Source: an uncultured bacterium (GTDB taxonomy: Bacteria; Patescibacteriota; Gracilibacteria; Absconditabacterales; Absconditicoccaceae). Taken from it: a stretch of DNA of 64,000 nt. The position numbers were made by a program, and so were the translations under genes. Under the pieces are notes generated by a model. That model was not told where the DNA came from. It searched no databases and worked only from the letters and a program-made list of their open reading frames with translations. Positions 11,521 to 23,339 of this stretch are shown here, piece after piece (position 1 is the stretch's first letter; each line of letters starts with the position of its first letter). The stretch is from NCBI GenBank assembly GCA_946405785.1, contig CAMJIH010000001.1, positions 62,001-126,000 on the forward strand, given 5' to 3'.

Positions 11521-12300
11521 ATGGTTAAATCACTTATTGATACTTATCTTCAAACTGATAATAAAAAAGCTGCTGCTTCTAAACATCCAGCATTTTTAGA
11601 GCATCTCTTAGATAGAATAAAATTCCATATCTCAAAATGATGAAAAATACTTCTTATTACACTAACAAAAAAATCATCAGAAGAAGTAACAAGTTTTCTA
11701 ATATCGCAATGATTTAAAGCATTCTATCTTCATAGTGAAATCGCAGCTATTGATCGTTGGGAAATAATCAAAAAATTAAGAACATGAGAAATAGATATTA
11801 TTGTATGAGTTAATCTTTTAAGAGAATGAATTGATCTTCCAGAAGTAACATTAATCTGAGTTTTAGATGCAGATAAAGAATGATTCCTAAGATCAACAAC
11901 ATCTCTAATCCAGATTATTTGACGTGCAGCCAGAAACCCAAATAGTGAAGTTATTCTTTATGCTGATACCTTCACTGAATCTATGATTAAAGCATTACGG
12001 GAAACTTATCGTCGTCGCAATATCCAAGAAAAATTTAATAAAGAACATTGAATTACTCCAAAATTAGCTAAATCTAACGTTAAATCACTAGAAACCGTAA
12101 AAACAGATCTAGATTTAGAACAATCATTCTGAAAACTAGTAAATGATAATAAGACTAAAAAATTAAAAAGGGCAACAAAAGCAGAAAAAGCTATCATCTT
12201 AAAAGATTTAAAAATCCAATTAGATGAAGCTATAAAAGCTTGGGAATTTGAAAAAGCCGCAGTAATCCGCGACCAAATCAAAGAAATATCTTGAGAATAA
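11521..12300 (+). CDS. uvrB: UvrB C-terminal half (RecA-like lobe 2 plus UVR domain)
   Basis: The 259 residues match the C-terminal part of Uvr[13 protein letters not shown] (about 44-55), YLHSEI (69-74), helicase motif V/VI in VGVNLLREGIDLPEV to QIIGRAARN (95-139), and a UVR (UvrC-contacting) domain at about 225-257. UvrB normally has about 660-700 residues. The first RecA lobe, with Walker A/B, the beta-hairpin and the damage-binding domains, is absent here. The preceding sequence belongs to a divergent glycosyltransferase. With ATG at 11521 and a clean end it is not obviously decaying. It could be one half of a split UvrB, or a UVR-domain adaptor. It cannot hydrolyse ATP alone. Confidence 0.85.
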
Positions 12301-12307
12301 TAAATAT

Positions 12308-15300
12308 CTATCAAAATCTAACTCCTCTTTCTCATGCAACATTAGATAGAATTTTTGCAGGAACTCAAAGACCCTTCAATCTTTTCTGAATAGAAACAAA
12401 ATCTTCATTATAGAATTTATTGCTATCTTTATAATGTCTTTTCTTAAAATTCTTCATTGCCTTATCACGCTTTTTCTGATCAGGAGAGTTCATATCTTCT
12501 TCATCTCAATTAGAGAACAAATCTCAATAATTATTCTCTCATCATGTAACACTTTGATATTCTTCCCAAGGAACAAGTTTCCTTATAGGTAAGTTCTCTC
12601 TTACAGGGAAAACTTCATTCAATAATGCCTGGTCTCAAGCAATTTCATTAAAATGCCCAATAAAATAATCAACAAAAAAATCAAGAACATCATCAACTTG
12701 CTTAGGAGGGGCTGATCTTCACATACTCAATACACGTCCCTTAAACATATACCATATCAAATGTTTATAATCATCAGGGCTATATTTAGCATTTACTGAT
12801 ATAGTTTTTTCTCCTGACATATCAGGAATTACAAAAGAAATAGGTTCTCCTGAACGTTCTTTATCAATTACTTCTTTAATCATTTGAATCATTCTATTGT
12901 TTTCTTCATCATTTCACGTTCAAAACCCTTCATAATTAAAGAGTAATTTAAATTCTTTCAAGAAGAATTTTGGACCAACATTTTCCGTATTTTTAGCATT
13001 TTTCAGAGATTTCAATAAACTCTCCCAAAATGCTGCTTTATCATTTCTTTCATCTGTTTCTCAAGAGAATCAATCCTTATCATATCCTTTGTTCTGACGA
13101 ATAGATTCAGGAGAAGCTAATAACGCATAGTGTCAAGTAATCTTAGGCTTTGATCTCCATTTAGGACTAATTGAATCTGGATTTTGATCCCAAAGAATTT
13201 TTCTAACCTTACTTAACACAGGATCTGATTGTTCTGTAGTCTTCAATGATTCAAAGAACCTATCAATTTGTGAAGAATTAGCAGTCCACCATTCCTTTAA
13301 TGCACCAAATAACTTTTTATAAGGAACATTATCTGAAGTAGCTAAGAATTGTTCCATAGAAAGTCCTTTAGATGCCATAAACTCTTTAAATCAACAATTA
13401 GATTTTTCTAAGATATACCATGCATTTGCTTGATTTTCATTTTTTTCTCAGAAAAAAGCAGTAGGTAACATGTAAGCTCTAGCCAATCCATCGAATCTTG
13501 TTCTTACGCTCTTTCCCTCTTTTCTATTCAAAATTCATGTCAATGTAACAAAGGTCATAGCAACATTCAAATTCACAAAATCTGAATCATTAACGGCCAC
13601 TTCACCTAATCTTTCAATATTTCATAATCATCTATCAATTCTTCATGAAGTAATATTCTTTTCAACTTCTTTAAATACAGGATCAAAAAGATTATACTTT
13701 TTCGTTCCAGTATATCACTTATCCATAGCAGCTTCTCAAACTCATTCATCAACAGCACTACTTAATTGAGAAGCAAATTCATTAGAATACATTAATTTCA
13801 AAGCTTGAACATTATTATCACTTGGAGCTCAGAAATATTCATCCTTACCATGAGAATTCTCAATACAGTTAACCATATATGTAGTTTCTGATTGTACCAA
13901 AAGATCACTTAACTGCTTAACCTTACCTGAATCACCAGCAGCCTCAGCCATTTTAATATCATTCTCAAGTTTTCTTCTCATTTGAAGATATCTCTTATAA
14001 TGATCAGGTCAAAAAAGACATTTAATCCATAAACATTGATTGTCTTGATCAGCTAAACCACGATATAATCATGCACCTTTTTTAATATTAGCAATCATTG
14101 CTGCAGCAATAATAGGCCTTAATTCATCATCTTCTCAAACAAAAGTTCATGAAGAAACAACATCTTTCAATGTTTTAAATCCATGTTTATTTAATACTTT
14201 ATTAAGCATCCTTAATTTTTGTCAACTTGGCACATCTGCTCAATCAGCAAAGAAACTAGCAAAATCTGCCATAGCTGAAAATTCTTTTAACCATGTATCA
14301 ATTCACTCCCATATTGCTTTATCCATTCATTTTTCAGCCTTATCTTGAGCTTGCATAGCCGCTTCTTTTAAAGCAGGAGAAGCCCATCCAAACCATTTAC
14401 CAATCTTATCATAGATTCATTTACTTACTAACCAATTCAAACAATCTTCATTCTGTTTTTTTTGATAATTATCAATTCCATCGCTCAATGATTTCCAAAT
14501 ATTCTTAAATGAATAAATCATAGATCAAATACTAACCCACTTTAATTTAGTAGTTTTATGTGAAACAATATCCTGAATTCTTACTTTTTCTTCTTCTGCA
14601 ATACGCTCAGTTTTTGGGGCAAGACCTTTCTCACTAATAAATATTAGAAAATCAGGATAAGACATTCTTTTTTTGTAGTCAGAAATCGAATTTTTAACCT
14701 TAAAAGAAGAAGATCTTACAGTTACCGTTCCATCGTTATTCCAATCAACTTTATAAACTACTTTACTATCATCAGGAACATTTAATCAAGTACTAAAATA
14801 TTTTACTTCTTCATTATGTTCTTTACCATCCATTCCTCTGCTTCTAAGCATCAACTTTTTACCCTCAAAATGAGCATCTCAAAACATCGTATCTTTACAA
14901 AGTCATTGTTTTGAAAAATTATTAAATGCATCCTCAAAATCTTCTCTAGGAGAAAGAAGCTTAAATGGAGTTCCTCAAACATCAGGATACTTATCTAAGA
15001 AACGTTGTTTAAAAACAGATAATGGCATCTCAATATCTTTATTTTCATATCCTCATATCAAATCAAGTTCAACTCCATTACTTCTCATTGTTATCATTCA
15101 TCTATTCCAATCAACATCTTTAATATAGAGTTTCATCCAATCCTTAGCTACCTCATTTCTAGGAGGCAAAACAGACTCTCACCAAGGCCAATAAAGGATA
15201 GCTCATGGTCAGAATCAACCTTCTTCATCACCTTCTCTGGCTTCATCTCATTTCAAATTCTTCCATTTCTCTAGTATTTCTTGTTTAAAAGACCTTTCAG

Positions 15301-16936
15301 TATCTTCAGGTAATGGATTTTCTTCATCAGGATTCTCAGGATTCTCTTCACCATTTTGTCTATCTTCTTCATCAAGATTACGCTTACTCTTATCAAGCTC
15401 AATATCCTTATTTAATGATTTGAAAAAATTTGTTAATTTTTTTCATTGTTCAGATTCAGGATCATAACTTTCAATAGCTGAAGGAGTTCCCATTAAATAT
15501 AAAATAAGAAGTTTTCAAACTTTAGAATCTTCTAATACAACATCTCTATGAACACTAGCAGGTGTTTCATCAGGATTAGTTGTAGTATTTTCAACAAAAT
15601 CTCATTGAAATAATTTATTAAATAATTGCTGATCATCTATTGAAAGATTTAAATTATCAGCTCATGTAATTGTAAATTTAATAGGCAAATCTTTAGCATT
15701 TAAGAACTCAGTAAAGTTTTTTAAATCTGGATTCGCTCATCATGATTTTAATTCTTTTTCTATATGAAGATTAACACCATTAACAGAAATTTCATTCTTT
15801 GAAAAATCAAAAAGATCCATAAAGAAACGCTTAAATTTCTCTGTATCATTTCAAAATGCTTCAATAGCTCAACTTGCCTCCATAGCTTGAAGTCTTAATT
15901 CTGCTAATTTTGAAAGAAAAATATTTCTATGGGTTGTATCATTATTCAAACAAGCAATATCAAAATTCTTCTCATAAAGATAACCTAAAGCTTGAGCCAC
16001 TAATGGATCAGTAGTCGCTACCTTATTAAGATAAATCTTCCAATATACTTCTTCTAAATTCTCCTCTGTTGCATTTTCTAATTCTTCATAAAATTCAGAC
16101 AAATTATCTCTCGCATATTCCTTTAAACTTTCATATCATTTTTCTCCTATACCAAATTGCTGAGATTGAGGAATAACACTTAAAGATAATGGTAAAGAGA
16201 ATGAATCAGTAATATTCTCTGCAACTGAACCTATCCACTCAACTCTAGAATGTAATCTTGAGATAATAAGCTTACTAAAAAGATAATCAAAACTCTTTTG
16301 TTGACTCTCAGTCCAATCAGAGAAACTCTTAGTATTTAAATTTTCATTAATATTATTATTCGATGAATCATTAATTGGAGCTAGATTATTCTTAATCTGG
16401 ATAAACGTTAAAACAAATTTATTTTTAAACTTTAAATACTTTCATTTATCCTCTCCATTAAGCTGATTTTCAAATAAATTAATAGTAGTTAAAAGCTCAG
16501 ATAAAGTAGTATTATGATATCTTACTGTCTCATTAAACTTACGAGCAATTTCATTCTCTAATCCATGAGAAAACTCATGCTTAATAGCACTAACAATAGC
16601 ATTTTCAATACATGCTCTCATTTCATCTGTTTCCTCCAATCATGGTATTTTATTTAAATTCAATGTTCATAACTCTTCAATAGAAAAATTTTCATGTCAG
16701 AAAAATCAAAAATCTAACGCATTTCTAGAATTCAAAGCTTGTAATAATCCTGTTCAAGATCCTTCATTAATAGCAGTTTCAGCAGCAACCAAAATATCTT
16801 CACCTTGTTTATCAGGATGTGCAGCTTGCAATATATCAAAAATATCTTTCGTAATATGTTCATTTTGAGGATTATCCATCACATTACGTAATTTCACATT
16901 TTCAGCACTTTGATTTCTATTGAAAGGTTTAGCCAT
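12308..16936 (-). CDS. 1542-residue protein of unknown function with HEFSH motif
   Basis: A giant protein without a recognised family. The sequence is soluble, acidic and mostly helical, with no signal peptide and no clear TM segment. Residues 120-124 read HEFSH in the context AIKHEFSHGLENEIA, which fits the HEXXH zinc-binding helix of metallopeptidases. A low-complexity Glu/Pro/Asp/Asn-rich stretch lies near residues 525-560. A short beta-rich region (about residues 590-770) has repeated VxxDWN / VKVDWNNDG patterns, and Trp-rich helical segments follow. Many glycines are TGA. The gene stands alone with its own upstream promoter and an attenuator-like hairpin. Size and isolation recall lineage-specific giant proteins of Patescibacteria. 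Confidence 0.75.
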
Positions 16937-17045
16937 TCCTAATCGCTATAATCCAAATTAAAAGTCTTCACTATATTATATTCAAGAACCAAAAATTTTC
17001 CTAAAAAAACAACAAACTTAAAGAATAAAAGATTGACATATCATC

Positions 17046-17079
17046 AATTCAATTATTTTATAATATAAAATATTGAATT
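17046..17079. repeat. AT-rich inverted repeat
   Basis: AATTCAAT...ATTGAATT flank ATTTTAT-AAT-ATAAAAT, a near-perfect palindrome between the giant gene and its leader hairpin. It could be an operator or a processing hairpin. Plus-strand TTGACA lies just upstream, so a rightward promoter is possible but its spacing to TATAAT is 20 bases, which is poor. Confidence 0.45.
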
Positions 17080-17097
17080 AGTAAAAAAAACAAAAAA

Positions 17098-17126
17098 TCC
17101 CCCTCTCCAATCCATGAAGTGGGGGA
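17098..17126 (-). terminator. Terminator-like hairpin in leader of giant gene
   Basis: TCCCCC and GGGGGA are separated by 17 bases. On the minus strand the stem is followed by TTTTTTG and another T run. It lies between the promoter at 17221-17248 and the start codon at 16936, so it would end a roughly 115-nt transcript unless bypassed. The rest of the 398-base gap 16937-17334 shows no convincing gene. Confidence 0.6.
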
Positions 17127-17220
17127 AAAACAAATACTAATAAAATTAATATCCGTTTCCGTATCTATATACTACCCCTAGTCATCTCCCATGTATAACA
17201 CAGAATATAGAGGCAAGCAT

Positions 17221-17248
17221 TTTATAACTAAATAAAAGCAAAAGTCAA
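17221..17248 (-). promoter_or_regulatory. Promoter of the giant-protein gene
   Basis: On the minus strand TTGACT (17248-17243), a 16-bp spacer and TATAAA (17226-17221). The sequence around the -35 (CTCTTGACTTTT) matches the promoter of the SLH-protein gene near 28270. Confidence 0.65.
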
Positions 17249-17334
17249 GAGTAATAGATATGGCAAAAAATACAATTTAAAAGCCATAAATCACTCAATC
17301 ATCAAAAGAAATTTAAAACAAAAATCAAAAATTA

Positions 17335-18471
17335 TTATTTATATTTCAATAATTTTTCTCTAATTCTTTCAGAAATTTCTTTTCTATTCCACTCTTTTCC
17401 TAAGAACTCTTTTAATCACTCTTTCAAAACCTCCATATCCTTAGAATCAACTAATACTCAACACTTTTCATCAACTAATTCAGAAGTAGCTCCCTCTGAA
17501 AATCAGAATACAGGAACTCACATCAATAAAGCCTCAACAGTTCCTATTCAAAAACTTTCTTTTGTTAAATTAATTAATCATGCAGAATCTCTCACAATAT
17601 CTTGCATTCCTTCAGGATTCCACCCTGTAAAAATAATAGTATCTCAAGCTATTGCTTTTAAACTAGCTTCATCTGGTCAAGATCCAATAACAACTAAAGG
17701 TAATTGAAGTTCATTAAATAGTCTAATAATTACTCCTGTTTCTCTTACAAAATTAACTAATCTACCGACATAAACACAATATGGCATAGATTTATAAGCG
17801 ATACCATTAAACCAATAATTATCTGAAATTTTTGGATACTTAATTTTAGCATCTTTTATTCAATAAATCTCCTCTGCTAATTTTTTAGTATATTCACTAT
17901 TACATGTTACAGTTGTAAAGGAAGTATACTTCTTATCCCATTTTCTTAATCTAGGTACAACCCAATTAAATACCCTATTTTTAAACCCAGTTAATTTTTT
18001 ATTATATTCTTCATAATGGCTCCAAATATATTGCATTGGAGAATGAAGATATAAATGCGTTGGAACTCAATCTATTGGAGTAATATTTTTAGCTATAGCA
18101 AATGAAGAAATCTGAATCTCATCAGGCTTCCAAGCTTTTATCTTACGAGATAATAATTTCATTAATTCAGGATAAAACACCATCAAGTTACGATAATCAA
18201 AGATTGATGATAATACCTTAATCTTTCTCTTAGTACAATAAAGAAAAATCTTATTAATCCAATTAGGTAAAGTTTGTACTACTTTTACCTTATAAAATTT
18301 TCCTTCTTTTCAAGGAATAGGGACCTCAATTTCATCGAAATTAGAAATAAGTGTAAACAAACGTATTTCTGCATCTGGTCAATGTTTTCTCAAAGAGTTT
18401 ACTAATAAATCTTGGAGTACATTAAGTACTCCTCATGGCATTGTCCAACAATTAACAAAAGCAACTCTCAT
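17335..18471 (-). CDS. GT4-family glycosyltransferase
   Basis: A 378-residue GT-B glycosyltransferase in normal domain order. The N-lobe starts at MRVAFVNCW-type sequence with a Gly-rich loop. The C-lobe contains CVYVGRLVNF, then VVIGSGPDE, then the nucleotide-sugar motif LTKESFGIGTVEALLMGVPV with both conserved glutamates of the E-x7-E pattern. It probably adds a sugar to a surface polysaccharide or glycolipid; donor and acceptor cannot be told. It is the intact counterpart to the domain-swapped glycosyltransferase at 10205. It ends 398 bases before the giant gene and starts 20 bases downstream of the M3 peptidase stop, so these two may be co-transcribed. Confidence 0.88.
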
Positions 18472-18490
18472 TACACTATTCTAAATAAAA

Positions 18491-20467
18491 CTATTCTAAT
18501 CCATATCTCTTCATCAAAGCATTACTAGACATCTCTCTACCCATAAAATCAAAGAATAATTCTTTTGCAGGTTTACGAGCTCATTGAGCAAGAATAAGAT
18601 CTCTATAACGATATCATATTTCAGGATTAAATATTCAATTCTCTTTTATCTTTGAGAATACATCAGCTTCATACGCTTCAGCCCACATATATGAATAATA
18701 TTTAGCTTCATATCCTCAACCAAAAATATGCAAAAATGCACAATACATTTTATATTCATCTCATCTAACAAACGCAGAATATTTATTCACTTCTCTTAAA
18801 TAAACCTTATCTAGCTCCTCAACATTATCAGAGATCTCATGAGTATAAAAATAATTATCTATTAATGCTAGTTCATTTTGTCTAGCTACCCAATGCGCCA
18901 TCATAAATGTTTCTAATGCTTGAAGTTTATCAATTATTTCTTCTGGTAAAGCTTCTCATGTTTGATAATGTTTAGATAACTTTCTAAGAGATTCTGGTTC
19001 TTTTACCCAATTCTCCATAATCTGACTAGGTAGCTCTACAAAATCCCATTCAATATTAAATCATGATAAATAAGAATATTTAGATTCTGAAGACATCACA
19101 TGTATAGCGTGTCAAAATTCATGAAACAAAGTTTCTACATCCCTTAAATAAAGCAATGTTGCTCCATTTTCATTCTTCTGAAGATTAGCAACATTAAAGA
19201 CAATAGGAATAACTCAGTCTCTTTTTTCTCTCATTACATCAGCCCATGCTCAAGGTCTTTTACCTTTACGATAAAAAGCATCTAAGATATAATAAGAAAT
19301 AAGCTTTCAATCTTTATATACCTCATACCATTTTTCATCTCATCAATCATTATTCTCTATTGGACGTAATTCTATTCAGAAAAAATCTTTAACAAAAGCA
19401 TGTAACCAACTTAAAGTATTCTCATATTCAAAGTATTGTTTAACTTCATTTTCATTTAATGAATATTTCTCTTCCTTATATTTTCTAGAATAATAAGGAA
19501 TATCTTCTGAATTAAGGACCTCTAACTTAAAAAATGACTGTAAATCATCTAATTCTTTTCTTGTTTTTATAAGCGCCTTATCCGAAATACCTTTAATAAA
19601 ATTATATACGGTTTCAGGTTCTTTAGCCATAGTATCCCAAAGAAAATATTCAGCAGCATTTCTATATCAAAGTATCTCTGATTTCTTTTTAGATATTGTT
19701 AATAAATCAATAATATTTCCTCTATTATCAAACTTTCATGAACTAGCCCATGTTTGCATTCTTTCATAAATATCTTTTCTTATCTTAGGATTAGAACAAT
19801 ACTTCAAAACATTTCATAATAATGTTGGATCAGCATCAATAATATAAGCTCAATCTTCTGACTTTTTTATACCATTTAAAAGATCTTTTGGCATTTCATT
19901 CATTGAATCAATATCTTTTATTTCATAAGAAAAACTTGCTTGATCATCAATAACATTATGTTGATAACTCTCTCATTTCTCTGAATATTGTTTATTAAGA
20001 TCTTTTAAAATATTTTGTTTATCTTCTGGTAAATCAATTCACCTTTGTTGATAATTTTTTATCCATAATTCTAGTATTCTTTTTTGATCATTTGTTAAAT
20101 CAAGATTATCTCTCATCCACAATAATTTCTGATAATAAGGATAAGAATAAGCTTCTTCATTTATAAAATCTTCTAATTCTGGTCTAAAATTAGTTATAAT
20201 ATCTCTTAATTGTGGATTATTATAACAACTATCTAAATGATTAATTATTCTCCAAAGATAATCTAATAACGAATCTTCTATAAAATCATCAAATTCTAAA
20301 GTTGTATTTTCTTTATTTAATAATGTAGTAAACTTATCTTTCTCCTCTTGTAATAATACTTTTAGAAGTTCAGGTAAAACATCTAATGACTCTTGTTTCA
20401 TAAAAACTTTTAAATTAGGTATTCATCATTTTTTTAATTCATTAAGAAGTTCAGATTTCATAACCAT
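18491..20467 (-). CDS. M3-family oligoendopeptidase
   Basis: A zinc metallopeptidase of family M3 (thimet oligopeptidase/PepF/Dcp clan) of about 658 residues, the normal length. The catalytic helix ETLFHEFGHAIH carries HEXXH, with the downstream Glu ligand expected in the [12 protein letters not shown] segment, a family hallmark. The C-terminal [22 protein letters not shown] region is also typical. It is cytosolic, with no signal peptide, and degrades short peptides, useful for a cell living on imported peptides; a peptide-binding protein is encoded at 48000-50213. The start is uncertain: in-frame ATGs lie at 20461, 20467, 20476 and 20485, none with a good Shine-Dalgarno. Confidence 0.92.
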
Positions 20468-20616
20468 ATTCAACATATAAAACATAAATATAATTAACAA
20501 TATGATTATAAAATGCAATTTATAAAACCATAAATATTCTTGCATTTTAAAAATTTTTGACTAATATAGCACCAACATAAAATATGTGCTATTTTATATC
20601 CTAACATACTTTAAAT

Positions 20617-21921
20617 ATGAACTTTAACAAACTAACAATAAAGGCTAGTGAAGCCATACAAGAAGCAAATAGCGTATGTTCATCTAGAGATAATAACCAA
20701 ATCACTACTGAACATCTTTTTTACGCAATGCTAGAACAATCAGACTGATACATTCCTGCTATTCTAAGAAAATTAGATATTAATAAAGAACAAATAAAAG
20801 CAGAAACTATACTCTTAATAGACAATCTTCCTAAAATCCAATGAAATTCACAAATAGGTATAAGTTCTGAACTCAATAGAATCATTGAAGATAGTGAAAA
20901 AATCATGAAAGAAATGTGAGATAGTTACATCACTACTGAGCACTTTTTCCTATCCATTCTAAACAAAGAAAATAAAGTCAGGAATATGCTAAATAAATTA
21001 TGAATTAATTATGATAATGCATGTACTACAATAAAAAATATGAGAAAATGAGAAAAAATTGAAACTAATGATCCAGAAGTTAGCCTAGAAGTACTATCAA
21101 AATATTGAAAAGATATTACTGCTATTGCAGAAAAATGAAAACTAGATCCAATCATCTGAAGAGATGATGAATTAAGAAGAGTTCTTCAAATTCTTTCTCG
21201 TAGAACAAAAAACAATCCAGTACTTGTAGGAGAACCAGGAGTATGAAAAACAGCTATTATCGAACTTCTCGCTCAAGAAATTGTAAAATGAGAAGTACCT
21301 GATTCTTTAAAAGATAAAAGAATTATAGAACTAGACATGGGTTCACTTATGGCTGGAAGTAAATATAGATGAGATTTCGAAGAAAGATTAAAAGCTATTC
21401 TTAAAGAAGTAGAAAAATCTGATTGAAAAATCATTCTCTTTATCGATGAAATCCATATGGTCGTTTGAGCATGAAAAACTGAAGGATCTATGGATATGTG
21501 AAATATGTTAAAACCAGCTCTTGCTAGATGATCTATTAGAGTAATCTGAGCAACAACAATCAATGAATACCGTCTACATATCGAAAAAGATGCTGCTCTC
21601 GAAAGAAGATTCCAACCTGTAATGGTTAATGAACCTAACAGAGAAGATACTTTAGCTATCCTCCGTTGAATTAAAAAAGCTTATGAAACTCATCACGGAG
21701 TTAAAATATCAGATGATGCTGTTGTTGCAGCAGTAGATCTTTCAATGAGATATATCTCAGATCGTAAATTACCAGATAAAGCTATTGATCTCCTAGATGA
21801 AGCTGCTGCTAGTAAAAAAATGAATCTAACTACAATGCCTGAAGATGTATTACAATTAGAAAAAGAAATCAATAAATTAGAGATAGAAAAACAGGCACTT
21901 ATCAGAGATGAAAACGATTAG
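20617..21921 (+). CDS. ClpB/ClpA-type ATPase truncated after the first AAA+ domain
   Basis: 434 residues: a Clp N domain (two repeats, about 1-145), then AAA+ domain D1 with Walker A GEPGVGKT (205-212, one Gly as TGA), Walker B ILFIDEIH (273-280), sensor 1 GATTINEY and the Arg finger in ALERRF. It stops just as the coiled-coil middle domain begins ([16 protein letters not shown]). ClpB disaggregases have about 860 residues, with a second ATPase ring D2. Here TAG is followed at once by a strong terminator, so the short form appears to be the finished gene rather than an assembly break. It may be a one-ring remodeller, or one half of a split ClpB. Confidence 0.88.
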
Positions 21922-21928
21922 AATAAGT

Positions 21929-21959
21929 AAAAAATCCTAGAATAAATCTAGGATTTTTT
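21929..21959. terminator. Bidirectional terminator
   Basis: AAAAAATCCTAG-AATAAAT-CTAGGATTTTTT, a 12-bp stem with T runs on both strands. It serves the convergent clp and GH26 genes. The GH26 stop codon (21948-21950) is part of the stem. Confidence 0.85.
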
Positions 21960-23288
21960 AATATCTCAAGTACTAACATCTCATGTTCATATAACATAAG
22001 CCCAAGATAAAGCTCTAATAGCCTCATCAAATGGTTTTTGTCAACTTGGAGTAGCAACTAATTTTTTATAGAAATCAGATTTTCATTGATCATTTCATGA
22101 GAAATATTCATTAACAACAGGTTCAATAAACTTAATATTCCTTGTTGCATGCCAAGGGACATAATAAGATTTATCATTTATAATAACTTCTTCAACTCAA
22201 AACAATGCTAAGATATTTTTAAAATCTGCTTTAGATTTAGAATAAAGATCCCAGAATCCTTGATAAAACTTATCTAATATATTATTAATAACAGCCCAAT
22301 CTGCTTCTCAAACAGTAGGATATTCTAGTCAATGAGTATAATCTACATTAAAGTAGACAGCTCACATAAAATGATTAGACGATAAGAACTGAGCTAATTG
22401 ACTTAACCATTTATCTTTTCTTGCATCACCTCATGTTCAATCATACATTTCTTTCGATTTTTCTGAATCATAATCTCATGTATACCAAACAGCAGTAGTT
22501 CATACTTCATCAATAAATAATGGTTTATCAAATTTCTTTAATCTTGTCAAAGTATTCCAATCTTTATCATTCAAGATTTGACTAGGAGTTTTCCACTTTC
22601 TATCACTTGTTGCTTTTCACCAGTTATAAAAGGTAACTCAAACAATATCAACATATTTATCTCATGGATAATAATCTTCAAAACGATAACACTCTTTAGA
22701 ATAATCAAGCACCTTTCAACTTAATGGAGTTTCACATCTATATAATACAGCAGATTGAGAAGGTGTTCATTTTGTCGGCATATCCCAATGATTTACAGAA
22801 AAATCAAAAAGGACATCACTCTCTGACAATCATTGTTTACGAGAAAGATTCCAAACATGAATCCAAGCTTCTTTAAAAAGTTTTGGATCAGATGACCAAG
22901 GATACCATCCTCAGTTCATTTCATGCATAGTTCTAAAAATAACTTTTAGATTAAGTTCTCTGATTGTCTTAAAAAATACATTGTATTCAGCATCAAATTT
23001 TCAATCAATAACCTCCTGTGCCGTATAAGAATTAGGAGAAATTGTAATATGATAAATTCTTTTATCTCATAATAATTGTTTTGCTTTTTTTAATTCTCAA
23101 ATAACATCTTGTTGATACCATGGATCAAAAATAAATCCAACTAATGGCAAATAAAGATTATAAGTTTTTTCAATATCGACAATATTTTCTACAGTATTAT
23201 CTGAAGACTTTAATCAAAACACAAAAGCATAACTAGAAATAGGTAATAAGAATAGAATAAGACATATTACCAACAAAAATTTTTTCAT
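21948..23288 (-). CDS. Secreted GH26-like glycoside hydrolase (beta-mannanase family)
   Basis: 446 residues with a Sec signal peptide (FLLVICLILFLLPISSYA). The mature protein has the GH26 (clan GH-A) TIM-barrel pattern. The acid/base Glu sits in FRTMHEMNGGWYPW; GH26 enzymes carry HEMNG-WYPW here. The nucleophile Glu is likely in KPLFIDEVGT. The family cleaves beta-1,4-mannans or beta-1,3-glucan-type links. In an organism with few biosynthetic genes it may attack host or neighbour polysaccharides, or trim its own glycans (inference). It is transcribed alone toward the ClpB fragment; the upstream HTH gene ends 51 bases before it. Confidence 0.82.
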
Positions 23289-23339
23289 ATTTATTTATAA
23301 TTTTATTCTATATTTTAAAATATTATGTTACTTCAAATA

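Noticed and set aside
17035-17070. Rightward promoter TTGACA...TATAAT before the leader hairpin.
   Set aside because: The spacer is 20 bases and no gene lies downstream on the plus strand.
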